Of a stretch of 64,000 nucleotides of DNA, positions 8,451 through 18,300 are shown one piece after another (the first letter of the stretch is position 1; every line of letters starts with the position of its first letter). The position numbers and the translations under genes were made by a program. The DNA lies in contig URJB01000007.1 of assembly GCA_900548145.1 (NCBI GenBank), positions 1-64,000 of the forward strand. The letters run 5' to 3'. The DNA is from an uncultured Eubacteriales bacterium (lineage in GTDB: Bacteria; Bacillota; Clostridia; Christensenellales; Aristaeellaceae). Below the pieces are notes generated by a model, which was not told the origin of the DNA, ran no database searches, and saw only the letters and a list, made by a program, of their open reading frames with translations.

Positions 8451-9128
8451 ATGCGGATCTTGATTGTGGAGGATGAGCGGGCGCTGTGCGACACGCTGGC
8501 CAAGAGCCTGAAGAGAAAAGGATATGAAACGGACGTCTGCTATGACGGCGAGTCCGCGCTGGAATGGATGCTGGCGGAGAAATACGATCTGATCCTGCTG
8601 GATCTGAACCTGCCCGGCCGGGACGGCATGGAGCTGCTTCGGGCGCTGCGGGAACGGGATCGGGAAACCCGGGTGCTGATTCTCTCCGCCCGCAGCCGGA
8701 TCAGCGATAAGGTAGAGGGGCTGGATTGCGGCGCCAACGACTATCTGGTCAAGCCCTTTCATCTGGAGGAGCTGGAGGCCCGGGTGCGCAGTCTGACCCG
8801 GCGCAGCTTCGTGCAGCACGACGCGCTGCTGAGCTGCGGGCGGGTCACCTTCGACACGGTGAAGCGGACGGCACAGGTCAACGGCGAGGCCGTGGCCCTG
8901 ACCCGGAAGGAAAACGGGATTCTGGAATACCTGCTGCTCAACCAGGGGCGGCCGGTGAGTCAGGAGGAGCTGATGGAGCACGTGTGGGACGGCAGCGTGG
9001 ACAGCTTCAGCAACTCCATTCGGGTGCATATTTCGTCCCTGCGCAAAAAGCTGAAGGCAGCACTGGGCTATGATCCGATCCTGAACCGCATCGGCGAGGG
9101 CTATCTGATGGGAGGACAGGAAGCATGA
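8451..9128 (+). CDS. OmpR/PhoB-family response regulator
   Basis: 225 residues. The receiver domain (1-115) has the acidic pair in VEDE, the phospho-acceptor aspartate in LILLDLNLPG and the conserved lysine in LVKPF. The C-terminal winged helix (about 125-222) contains LTRKENGILEYLLLNQG and the recognition segment SNSIRVHISSLRKKL. The ATG is preceded by AAAGGAGG. It overlaps the kinase gene by ATGA. It is divergent from the redox-repair cluster, which is the most likely target besides its own promoter. Confidence 0.93.
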   Translation: MRILIVEDERALCDTLAKSLKRKGYETDVCYDGESALEWMLAEKYDLILLDLNLPGRDGMELLRALRERDRETRVLILSARSRISDKVEGLDCGANDYLVKPFHLEELEARVRSLTRRSFVQHDALLSCGRVTFDTVKRTAQVNGEAVALTRKENGILEYLLLNQGRPVSQEELMEHVWDGSVDSFSNSIRVHISSLRKKLKAALGYDPILNRIGEGYLMGGQEA

Positions 9129-10300
9129 AGAAGCTGTCTCTGCAATGGCGGATCACGCTGATGACCTTTCTGCTGCTGACGGTGGCCTGCGTGACCATGA
9201 AGACGCTTTTATGCTCCTCCGGCCACGCCCACATGGATTCCATCGGCAGCTATGTGCTGCATTATGCGGACGAGGAGCCCCAGTCCATCCGCATCGATAT
9301 GCCGGAGGAGCAGTGGAAGGACGTGTCCCAGCGCTTCGCCGGGGAGTTTGTGGTGGAGCTGACCGGGGTCAAGCACAGCTTCTGCATGACTGGCTGGTAC
9401 ATCGCGCTGGCGGTGACGGTGATGGGCGGCGCGGTGGCGTATTTTGTCAGCGGCAGGGCGCTGAAGCCGCTGAAGAAGTTCACCGCCAAGGCGGAGCGCG
9501 TACAGCTGCAAAGCCTTTCGGAGGTCACCCTCAGCGAAAATGAGGCGGTGGAGTTCAGCCGCCTGAGCCGGGCCATCAACCAGATGCTCCTGCGGCTGAA
9601 TCAGGCCTTCGACGCTCAGCGGCAGTTCGTGGGCAACGCCGCCCACGAGCTGCGCACGCCGCTGGCGCTGATGCAGGCGCGGCTGGATCTGTACATGTCC
9701 ACGGAGCATGAGAACAGCTGCCCGGAAACCACGGAAACCATTGCCATGATGAGGGAGCAGACGGAGCGTCTATCCAAGATGGTACGGACGCTGCTGGACA
9801 TGAGCGACCTGAAGGCCGTGCCGCGCAACGACCGGATCCAGCTGGCCCCCATGATCGAGGAGGTGCTGGCGGATCTGTCGCCGCTGGCGGAGAAAAGCGG
9901 CGTGACCCTTTCCCAGACCGGCGACGATCTGTGGATCACCGGCAGCGACGTGCTGGTCTACCGGGCCATCTTCAATCTGGTGGAGAACGGTGTGAAATAC
10001 AACCATCCCGGCGGCAGCGTGTGCGTCGCCGCGTCCCGCCGGGAGAGGGAGGCGGTCGTCGAGGTGACGGATACGGGCTGCGGCATCCCGGATAACTTTC
10101 GGGAGAGCGTGTTTCAGCCCTTCTTCCGGGTGGATAAATCCCGCAGCCGGGAAAAGGGCGGCGTGGGGCTGGGCCTGTCGCTGGTCTGGGAGATCGCCCA
10201 TCTCCACGGCGGCGACGTTCGGGTTCGGGAGAGCGGCGAAAGCGGAACAGTGATCGAGCTGACGCTGCCCATCTTGGCAGAGGAACGGAAAATGCCATGA
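9125..10300 (+). CDS. Sensor histidine kinase (HAMP, HisKA, HATPase)
   Basis: 391 residues. TM1 (about 10-30) and TM2 (about 92-112) bracket a short external sensor region with CSSGHAHM and two further histidines, which could sense metal or redox state. Then come HAMP, the dimerisation domain with His174 in AAHELRTPLAL, and an ATPase domain with N-box NLVENGVKYN and GCGIP, GVGLGLSL glycine boxes. It overlaps the regulator gene by 4 bp. Sensing of envelope redox or copper stress would fit the divergent Msr/TlpA genes, but this is inference. Confidence 0.93.
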   Translation: MKKLSLQWRITLMTFLLLTVACVTMKTLLCSSGHAHMDSIGSYVLHYADEEPQSIRIDMPEEQWKDVSQRFAGEFVVELTGVKHSFCMTGWYIALAVTVMGGAVAYFVSGRALKPLKKFTAKAERVQLQSLSEVTLSENEAVEFSRLSRAINQMLLRLNQAFDAQRQFVGNAAHELRTPLALMQARLDLYMSTEHENSCPETTETIAMMREQTERLSKMVRTLLDMSDLKAVPRNDRIQLAPMIEEVLADLSPLAEKSGVTLSQTGDDLWITGSDVLVYRAIFNLVENGVKYNHPGGSVCVAASRREREAVVEVTDTGCGIPDNFRESVFQPFFRVDKSRSREKGGVGLGLSLVWEIAHLHGGDVRVRESGESGTVIELTLPILAEERKMP

Positions 10301-10540
10301 GGAGGAGAGGCAGAAGGATGCAAGGTAAAACAATGCGAGGGTATATTTGTTGTCCAGGCTTCGGGAGAAGGAACATATCGTGATCGAAGTGAGGATGGAC
10401 GAGAAGGAGCTGATTTCAACGTAGCGCAAGGCAATCTATGTGGGAATCCGATTGGTTCGTTTTGCCTTGAAAACACTGGCTTTTCCACCGCTTATATGGT
10501 ATAGTATTCGTGTTTCAGGGGGCTGGCGGGAGGTGGATAT
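10301..10540. other. Intergenic region before the 7TM sensor gene
   Basis: 240 bp without a supported gene. A TATAGT box lies at 10500-10505, about 35 bp before the next start, with no clear -35 box. Short open frames here have no recognisable content. Confidence 0.4.
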
Positions 10541-12169
10541 ATGGCTGCTGCAAAGCGAAAATCCGTTGCAAAGCTTTGCCTTGCGCTGGGGCTGTTCGTT
10601 CTTGCCGGCTTTTTCCGGCAGATGGATCGCCTGGCCGCGCCGCTGCCCTCTGCCGCCTGCTTTCTGCTGACCAATCTGATCTATATCGGTCTGGCCATGG
10701 CGTGGGGATTTTCCATATCGCGCCGAAGCCTGCACCGAGACGACCGGCGATGGCTGCTTCTGGGCTGCGCGATGGCCGTGCTGTGGCTGTTTCTGCGCGC
10801 GGTCAAGTATCGATTTTTCAGCGACGATACCATTACGCGCCATCTGTGGTATCTGTATTATGTGCCGCAGATCCTTGCGACGCTGTTCAGCCTGTTCGCC
10901 GCGCTGCAGCTGGGGCGGCGGGAGGGCGATGCGCTTTCTCGCAAATGGTATCTGCTGTTTATTCCGGCGGTGCTGCTCATCGGCGGCGTTTTGACCAACG
11001 ATCTGCATCAACTGGTTTTTCGCGCCGTGCCGGGCGCTGCGACGCTGGAAGCGGATTATACCCACGGATGGATGTATTATCTCGCCATGACGTGGATTGT
11101 CGGACTGCTGCTGGCGACAGGAATTATCGTTTACCGCAAATGCCGCGTATCTGAAAGCAGGCGATACGCGTGGATACCGCTGTGCGTATTTCTGGGTGGA
11201 TTTGCGCTGTGCGCGCTGAGCTTCGCCAATATCTACACCTTTCACAAGATGCCGGAATGCTTTTGCCTGACGTTTGCGGCGTTCTGGGAGAGTTGCCTGC
11301 AGGTGGGGCTGCTGCCGACCAATGGCCATTACCGCTTTTTCTTTTCCGAATCTACCGTCGCCGCGCAGATTGTGAATGGGCGGGGAGAACCCGTTTACCG
11401 CGCGAAAAACGCGCCCAATCTCACGCCGGATCAGCTGGAAGCGGCGGCGTGCGAATCGATTCTCCTGAATGCGGATACGCGGCTGCAAAGCGCGTCGGTG
11501 CAGGACGGACGTGTATACTGGCTGGAGGATATTTCGAAAATCAATCGGATTCAGGCACAGCTTGCTGAAATCAACGCGCAGCTTTCGGAGGAAAACGAGT
11601 TGATACAGGCAGAAAATGAACTGAAGCGTCAGCGCGCGCAGATTGAGGAACAGAACCGGCTGATGGATGCGATGCTCAGCCTTGTGCAGCCGCAGTTGCT
11701 TGCAATTAACCGCCTGCTGTCGGATAAAAGCGCGCAGAGCCTGAAGCACATCTGCATCCTGGGCGCATATGTCAAGCGCCGGGTCAATCTCGCGCTGATC
11801 TGCGATAAGAAAATGGTCGTCCCTGTGGACGAGCTGGCGCACTGCATCCGGGAGTCGCTGACTTATCTGACGCAGTACGGCGCTGTCTGCGCGCTGCATC
11901 AGGAAGGAAGGGGCAGCGTGAGCAGCCGCGAAGCGCAGACCGCCTATGATTTCTTCGAGGACTGCCTGGAAGCCGCCCTGCCCTCGCTCAGCGCGCTGAT
12001 GGTGCGTCTGGAATGCGGCGAACGCTTTTCCATCCGCCTGATGCTGGAGGATGCGGCGGGGCTGCCGAATGTGGACCAATATAGGACGCTGGGGAAACTG
12101 ACCATCGACGATGCGGACGGCGCGCTGTGTGCGACGCTCTCCTTTGATCGGGGAGGTGAGCGCGCATGA
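10541..12169 (+). CDS. 7TM sensor protein with degenerate histidine-kinase tail
   Basis: 542 residues. The first 250 form about seven membrane helices, as in 7TM-His-kinase sensors. A PAS-like part (about 265-330, ending in VYWLEDISKI) follows, then a coiled coil (IQAQLAEINAQLSEENELIQ onward). The C-terminal 170 residues resemble a kinase core in outline but lack a convincing phospho-acceptor histidine and the N, G1 and G2 boxes; the N-box position reads YDFFEDCLEAALPSL. It overlaps the next gene by ATGA, so the two are co-translated. A pseudokinase that controls the neighbouring kinase is likely. An unrecognised kinase subtype is the alternative. Confidence 0.75.
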   Translation: MAAAKRKSVAKLCLALGLFVLAGFFRQMDRLAAPLPSAACFLLTNLIYIGLAMAWGFSISRRSLHRDDRRWLLLGCAMAVLWLFLRAVKYRFFSDDTITRHLWYLYYVPQILATLFSLFAALQLGRREGDALSRKWYLLFIPAVLLIGGVLTNDLHQLVFRAVPGAATLEADYTHGWMYYLAMTWIVGLLLATGIIVYRKCRVSESRRYAWIPLCVFLGGFALCALSFANIYTFHKMPECFCLTFAAFWESCLQVGLLPTNGHYRFFFSESTVAAQIVNGRGEPVYRAKNAPNLTPDQLEAAACESILLNADTRLQSASVQDGRVYWLEDISKINRIQAQLAEINAQLSEENELIQAENELKRQRAQIEEQNRLMDAMLSLVQPQLLAINRLLSDKSAQSLKHICILGAYVKRRVNLALICDKKMVVPVDELAHCIRESLTYLTQYGAVCALHQEGRGSVSSREAQTAYDFFEDCLEAALPSLSALMVRLECGERFSIRLMLEDAAGLPNVDQYRTLGKLTIDDADGALCATLSFDRGGERA

Positions 12170-13365
12170 ATACGCTTCACGCCGGTTTGATGTGCACATT
12201 GCTGCTGATGGGAACGATTGCCGGTCTGTTCGGCTGCATGAGCGCCGTGCGCTGCCACCGCCGCTTTGCATTTGCCGTTTGTTTGGCAATCGCTTCGCTG
12301 GATTTTGCAGTGCTGGCAGTATTGCTTTCCCGTCTGCCGGAAAGCGAGACCCTTTCCCCGGTTCCATGGACGGCAGCCGCATTGTCCCTGACGGCGCTCA
12401 GCCTTTTTGCGTCCTTCACGCTGTGGCATAAAAGCAGGCGACAGCTTTCGCCGGTTTCCATCAAGGAAAGCTGCGACCATCTGCCCAGCGCGCTGTGTTT
12501 TGCGTGGGAAAACGGTCTGCCCTGCCTGAAGAACCTCAAGATGGACGAGCTGAGCCATCTGCTCACGGGCGAAGCGCTGCTCAACGCGAACGATTTCTGG
12601 AAAACGATGGAATTGCAACCCATCGTCACGCTGGAAAATGGCCAGACGTGGAGCTTTGAGCGCGTGCGGCTGGGGATGTCCGGAAAAACCGTTTACCAGA
12701 TCACCGGCACGAATATCACCGAGGAAGCGCAGCTCCAGCGGGAACTGGAAGAGGACAATCTTCGCCTGAAAAACATGAACCGGCGGCTTCGGCAATATGG
12801 GCAGGACGTCCAGGAGGCGACGCGGGAAAAGGAAATTCTGCGCGCAAAGACGCGCGTTCATGATGAGCTCGGCCACGCGCTCCTGCAGACCCGGCAGTTT
12901 CTCTCTGATACGCAGGGCGATGCCGAAAGCGTCTGCGCCGCCTGGCGGCAGAATGTCCGGCTGCTGCTGGGAAAATATGCGGATGAGCAGCGCTTCGATG
13001 CGTTTGCCCAGCTTGCACGCGCCGCGCAGGCAATCGGCGTGACCATCGAGCGGCGCGGCGTATTTCCGGCGGAGGGTACGGAGAGCGCACAGCTGGTGGA
13101 AACCGCCGCCCATGAGTGCCTGACGAATCTGGTGCGCCACGCAGGCGGCACGCGGCTGGAAATCATCGGCGAGAAAGTCGCGTCTGGTTGGCGCATCCAT
13201 TATCTGAACGATGGCAGCGCACCGTCCGGCCCCATCGTCGAGGGCAGCGGCCTGACCGCACTGCGCGCCCGAACGGAAGCCGCAGGCTGTGCGATGGACA
13301 TTGAATACGCTCCGCACTTTGAGCTGACGCTGACTTTGCCGCAGGAAAGGCGGGAAACTCCATGA
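12166..13365 (+). CDS. NarL-type sensor histidine kinase
   Basis: 399 residues. About three N-terminal membrane helices (1-85) are followed by a PAS-like linker, a coiled coil (QRELEEDNLRLKNMN) and the HisKA_3-like motif VHDELGHALLQTRQF, where His232 is the expected phospho-acceptor. The ATPase domain shows N-box AAHECLTNLVRHAGG and G-box EGSGLTALRAR. It overlaps both neighbours by 4 bp, giving a tight three-gene signalling operon with the LuxR-type regulator. The signal is unknown. Confidence 0.9.
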   Translation: MNTLHAGLMCTLLLMGTIAGLFGCMSAVRCHRRFAFAVCLAIASLDFAVLAVLLSRLPESETLSPVPWTAAALSLTALSLFASFTLWHKSRRQLSPVSIKESCDHLPSALCFAWENGLPCLKNLKMDELSHLLTGEALLNANDFWKTMELQPIVTLENGQTWSFERVRLGMSGKTVYQITGTNITEEAQLQRELEEDNLRLKNMNRRLRQYGQDVQEATREKEILRAKTRVHDELGHALLQTRQFLSDTQGDAESVCAAWRQNVRLLLGKYADEQRFDAFAQLARAAQAIGVTIERRGVFPAEGTESAQLVETAAHECLTNLVRHAGGTRLEIIGEKVASGWRIHYLNDGSAPSGPIVEGSGLTALRARTEAAGCAMDIEYAPHFELTLTLPQERRETP

Positions 13366-13994
13366 AATACAAGGTCATGATCGTCGAGGATCAGACCATG
13401 CCCCGCGAGCTGTTCGAGCTGCGGATTCAGGCCTCGGAGCACTTCGAGGTGGCGCTCTCCATCGACAACGCTGTGCTGGCGGACGTGTACTGTCTGCGCC
13501 TGCCGGTAGATCTGATCCTGATGGATGTGGTCACGCGCGGCGGCGAAAGCGGGCTGGATGCGGCGGCTCGGATCAAGCGCGCCTTTCCGCAGATCAAAAT
13601 CATCATCGTGACCTCCATGCCGGAATGCTCCTACCTGAGCCGCGCGCGGGAGATTGGCGTGGAGAGTTTCTGGTACAAGGAGGAGCAGCGCGAAAGCCTG
13701 CTGGACGTGATGACGCGCACGATGGCGGGCGAATCCGTCTATCCGGACGCAACGCCGGAGCTGCAATTAGGGCTTGCCAGCAGCTATAAATTTACCGACC
13801 GCGAGCTGGATGTGCTGCGCGAAATGACCAGCGGCGATACCAATCAGGAGATCGCCGAGCGCCTGCACATGTCCGTGGCGACGGTCAAAACGCACATCCT
13901 CAACATGCTGAAAAAAACGGGCTTCAGAAATCGCACCGAGCTGGCCGTGCGCGCACGGGAGAGCGGGCTGGTGATTCTGAATCGGAAAAACTGA
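13362..13994 (+). CDS. NarL/LuxR-family response regulator
   Basis: 210 residues. The receiver domain has IVEDQ, the phospho-acceptor Asp55 in LILMDVV, and a lysine in WYKEE. The C-terminal LuxR helix-turn-helix (about 145-205) contains FTDRELDVLREM, NQEIAERLHMSVATVKTHI. It is the natural partner of the kinase just upstream. A strong terminator follows directly. Confidence 0.93.
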   Translation: MKYKVMIVEDQTMPRELFELRIQASEHFEVALSIDNAVLADVYCLRLPVDLILMDVVTRGGESGLDAAARIKRAFPQIKIIIVTSMPECSYLSRAREIGVESFWYKEEQRESLLDVMTRTMAGESVYPDATPELQLGLASSYKFTDRELDVLREMTSGDTNQEIAERLHMSVATVKTHILNMLKKTGFRNRTELAVRARESGLVILNRKN

Positions 13995-14009
13995 ATATCA
14001 TAGCAAAAG

Positions 14010-14031
14010 AGCTGCCTGGGGCGGCTTTTTT
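14010..14031 (+). terminator. Terminator of the three-gene signalling operon
   Basis: AGCTGCC and GGCGGCT form a 7-bp stem (one G-T pair) with a TGG loop, followed by a T6 run and a second T-run. Confidence 0.85.
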
Positions 14032-14114
14032 GTTTTTTGGTGAGAAAATAGCCATTTGGTTGATGCGCGGCGCTTTCCTTTCTGGTACGCTGAAATATAG
14101 AAGGGGGAAGTGCC

Positions 14115-14501
14115 ATGAGAGAGATTGTGGTCAGCATGCAAAACACGCTGCTGTCGGAGGCGGTTGCGCGGTCGCTTGCGGAAACGGGAGAATTCCGCGT
14201 GAAGCAGGTTCTGCCTGGAAAGACGGGCGATACCTTCTCGCTCTGCCGGGCCGTGCAGGCGGATATTCTGCTGATGGAGGTCAGCCGTCTTCCGGCCTAC
14301 ACGTTGGAAAACCGACTGAAGCTGATCGAGTGCGTGCGCAGGGCGATGCCGAACTGCAAATTCGTGCTGCTGTGTGATGAAAACGGCGATCCGGAGCTGG
14401 CGCGCCGGGTGATGATCGTCCGGCAGGAACGATTGATCGACGCTTTTCTCTATGCTTCCGTTACCCCCGCCTATCTGACCGCCGCGCTGGATGCGCTGTG
14501 A
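14115..14501 (+). CDS. Atypical receiver-domain protein
   Basis: 128 residues that align with a single receiver domain: IVVSMQNTLLSEAVARSL at the start and ADILLMEVSRLP at the acceptor loop. The usual acidic pair is absent and Glu55 stands at the phospho-acceptor position, which mimics or blocks phosphorylation in other pseudo-receivers. RBS GGGGGAAG precedes the ATG. It may modulate the LuxR-type system upstream. Homology is judged from pattern only, so the call is tentative. Confidence 0.6.
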   Translation: MREIVVSMQNTLLSEAVARSLAETGEFRVKQVLPGKTGDTFSLCRAVQADILLMEVSRLPAYTLENRLKLIECVRRAMPNCKFVLLCDENGDPELARRVMIVRQERLIDAFLYASVTPAYLTAALDAL

Positions 14502-14517
14502 GAAAGGAGCGACCGCC

Positions 14518-15018
14518 ATGAAAAGACGATGGAAGCGCATTTTCGCTGGACTGCTTGCCGCGCTGACGCTGTGCCTGTGTCCATGCTTCGCTGGAGCCGC
14601 GCCACCTGAAGATCTGCCGGCGGTGAAAACCTTCCGGTACGCCACCTCCGGCATGTGTATCGAGGAGTTCAACCGCTATCAGATCAAGGAAACGGCGCGC
14701 GGCCGCTTCGTCTGGATTGAACGGCACAATGACGATCACTACGTGCTGCCTCTGACCGACGAGGACATGGCCTCGTTCTCCGCGCTGGTGCAAGAGCTGG
14801 GGCTGGCCGAATGGAACGGCTACCATAAAATCGACCGCGACGTGCTGGACGGCGCGAGCTTCTCGCTGAGCGTCGAATTTGAGGACGGCGGAGCTATCGA
14901 CGCCAGTGGCTCCAACTGTTTTCCCAGAGGTTATAGCGAAAAGGCCTCCGCGATCAGAGATTTCTTTGAAAAACTGATGGAGGAATACGGATTCAACCTG
15001 AACGACCTCTGGCTATGA
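14518..15018 (+). CDS. Secreted protein of unknown function
   Basis: 166 residues with a signal peptide (KRRWKRIFAGLLAALTLCLC, cleavage near FAGAA) and a mature acidic globular part. I do not recognise the family. The start follows GAAAGGAG. It overlaps the next small gene by ATGA and lies in a run of secreted-protein genes, which suggests an envelope or surface role. Confidence 0.75.
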   Translation: MKRRWKRIFAGLLAALTLCLCPCFAGAAPPEDLPAVKTFRYATSGMCIEEFNRYQIKETARGRFVWIERHNDDHYVLPLTDEDMASFSALVQELGLAEWNGYHKIDRDVLDGASFSLSVEFEDGGAIDASGSNCFPRGYSEKASAIRDFFEKLMEEYGFNLNDLWL

Positions 15019-15320
15019 CGCAATATGCCGCCATCCTTCTGGCTTCTGCAGACGAGAGCAATTCATTGCGGGCGCAAAAGCAGATTCGTACCCTGTGGGA
15101 GACGGAGCTGGACAGCCTTTACAGTGAATGGCTGCAAAGGGCGCCGGTGGAGGGTCAGGGGGCAATCATCGCCGCGCAGGCGACATATCTGAAATATCTG
15201 GCGGTTCAGGAGACGGTACTTCAGCAGCAGTGCGACGAAGAGACTGCTTCCCTGCAGATCGACACGGAGCTTGCGCGTCAATGCGCATTGCTCTGCGGTA
15301 TGCTCCATAACGAACAATAG
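15015..15320 (+). CDS. Small LprI-like helical protein
   Basis: 101 residues, helical, without a signal peptide. Residues about 24-96 match the C-terminal half of the peptidoglycan-binding protein at 20941-21666: W..EL..LY.EW, AQ/SQ-A, L.QQ and QC..LC occur in the same order and spacing. That layout resembles the LprI/DUF1311 group, though the assignment is weak. Translation is coupled to the preceding secreted-protein gene. Confidence 0.65.
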   Translation: MTQYAAILLASADESNSLRAQKQIRTLWETELDSLYSEWLQRAPVEGQGAIIAAQATYLKYLAVQETVLQQQCDEETASLQIDTELARQCALLCGMLHNEQ

Positions 15321-15344
15321 AACAGACATAGACGGAGGTATCGA

Positions 15345-18300
15345 ATGATGAAAAGATCGCTAATCCTGGTTCTCTCCCTGCTGACGCTGGCTTTCTGCCT
15401 GCCCGCGTTCGCTGAATCCGCCGACTGGAATTATGACGCGAACTACGCCATACTCCGCGGTTATGACGGCGCGGGCGGCGACGTGGTCGTGCCCGCGGAA
15501 ATCGACGGCTTCACGGTGGACGTGATCGGCGTCGGTGTGTTCAAGGGCGATACGATCACGTCTCTGACGATGCCCGAGACGGTGCTGGAGCTTCGCAGCA
15601 ACGCCGTCTCCTCGTGCGAAAAGCTGACCAGCGTTACGCTGCCCCAGAGCCTTGTGGTCATCAACCGCATGAATTTTTTCAGCTGCGGCGCGCTGACCGA
15701 GATTACCATTCCCGCGGGCGTGCGCTACATCGGCGACACCTCGTTCAGATTCTGCGACGCGCTGCGCAAGATCACCTTCGAGGGCGTGTGCCCGGCGATC
15801 GACATGGACTGCTTCAGCGTCCTTCCCGAGGACGCGGTGGCCTATGTCCCGGACGATCAGCTGGAAGCGTACACGGCGGCCTTTGAGAACGCCGGCAGCA
15901 CGGTGAGCGTCCAGCCCAGCGGCAAAAACGCCGTGGTCGTGGAAAACAACGGTTATGTAGAATCGGAGTTCGACTTCGACGCTTCCACCGGCACGATCAC
16001 CAGCTACAACGGCTACGCCACCTACCTGGCCATTCCCGAGACCATCGGCGGCGCGCCGGTGAAGGCCATCGGTCCCGAGGCCTTCGCGTGCCACTCCTAT
16101 CTGGCGTTTTTGGAGCTGCCCGAGGGACTGGAAACCATCGGCGACAGCGCGTTCTACAACTGCGAAACGCTGGGCCGCGTGAAATTCCCCTCCACGCTGA
16201 AGACCATCGGCAGCAACGCCTTCTACAACGCCTATAAGAGCAGCGTGCTGGAACTGACGAGCGTGGAGAGCATCGGCGATTACGCCTTCTATTTCGCCGG
16301 TCTCAAAGGCTCTCTGGAGCTGCCCGAGGGGCTCAAGTCCATCGGCGAGAACGCGTTTGAAGCCTGCCCCAACATGGGCGCCGATCTCTATCTGCCCTCT
16401 ACGCTGGAGTCCATCGGCTCCAACGCCTTCAAGGGCGACTACAACATCCAGTACATCGTTTTGGAAAGCCCGACCGCGCCCACGTTGGGCGAGAACGTCT
16501 TCGCGGGCTGCGATTATCTGTACGACATCGATCTGAACGCCCACGGCAGCCGTCAGGAGATGGAGCAGTGGCAGGCCTATGTGGATGCGCTGGGGCTTCC
16601 CTGCCGCGTCTGGCGCGCTCAGGATCCCACCGCCCAGTCGCCCGAAAAGGGTTCCTATACCTATGAAAACTGCGTGCTGACCGAGTACACCGGCTCGCAG
16701 GCGCGCATTCATCCCCACCTTACCGTCTCGAAGGAGCCGGTGGTCGGCCTGGGCGACGGCGTGTTCAAGGACAGCCAGACCATCGAGTACTTCTCCGTCG
16801 CGCACAACGATGTGTTCACCACAATCGGCGCGGAGGCCTTCATGAACAGCTCCATCCGGGATGTGGATCTGTTCGACTCGGTGACCGACATCGGCGCGCG
16901 GGCGTTCGCCGGCTGCGCGCAGCTGGAAGCGCTGACCCTGCCCGACTCGCTGACCACAATCGGCGAAGGCGCGCTCGACGGCCTGACGGGGCTGAAAAAA
17001 CTGGTGATTCAGTGCGATCCGGCGATCATCCCCGCAGGCGTGTTTGCAAATCTGCCCGCTTTGAGCGACGTGACCGTCGAAGCCGGCGCGATCCCGGCGC
17101 GCATGTTCGAGGGCAGCGGCGTGACCGCGCTCACGCTGGGCGCGGGCGTGACCGAAATCGGCGAGAGCGCTTTTGCAAATACGGCGCTGAAGACCGCTGA
17201 AATGAAGAACGTGGCCACCATCGGCGCGGGCGCGTTTGCCAACACCGCGCTGACGAGCGTCGACCTGCCGCAGACCGCCGCCATTGGGGAGGGCGCGTTT
17301 GAAGGTTCCGCGCTGGAGCGCGTGCGCCTGAGCGCGGCCGCTTCCGTGGGCGAGAGAGCCTTCGCGAACACAAAGCTGGCGCAGATGGTCATCCCCACCG
17401 CCGGCAGCTTCCCGCTTTCCGCCGTCGAGGGCACGAGCGCCGAGCTGCGCCTGCCCGCCGACGCGACCGACGAGCAGCTAGCCGCGTGGAACGAGACGCT
17501 CAAGCGCCCGTGGTACGACCCCATGCTGCGCGAGGGCGAAGTGAGCAAATTCGCGAAGATGCCCTTCGAACCGACGCCTGCCGAGAACTTCGAGTTCGAT
17601 CCGGACACCGGCCTGATCTCCGCCTATATCGGAACCGACGTGGATGTGGTGGTGCCGCGGGAGATCGACGGCGTGACTGTGGTGGGCTTCAAGAACTACA
17701 ATGCCTTCGATTCCTGTCAGGACTACACGGATTCCTCTGTGGAGAGCAACCGCACCGAGTGGGTTCGCCTGCGCACGCTGGTGCTGCCCGAAACCATTCG
17801 GGAGCTGCCGGACATGATGCTTGCCTACTGCCAGCAGCTGGAGACCTTCGTCTGCTACGCGCCCCTGGAAAGCACCGGCGGCAATCAGTTCATGCTCTGC
17901 CGCAGCCTGAACAACGTGATTTTCGTCAACGGCGTGCGCGAGATCGGCAACTACGCCTTCGACAGCGCGGGCCCGCTGGGCAACCTGTATTTTGGCGAGC
18001 ATCTCGTAAAGATCGGCCAGCAGGCGTTCAACTTCGCCGGTCTCAGCTCCTTCGTGGCCGATGCGGAGAGCGTCGAATACGGCGCGTTCACCGAGTGCCA
18101 GAACCTGACCAGCCTGCACTTCACCGCCAGGATGAAGAGCTTTGGCGAAAACTGCATCATCAACTGCCCGAATCTCGCCGAGATCTGCTTCGACGGCTGC
18201 GACCTGACCACGTCCCCCATGGGGCTGATGATGAACGTTGCGCCCAAGCTGACCGTGCATGTGCCCGAGGGCATGAGCGAGGAGAACCGGAACCATGCGC

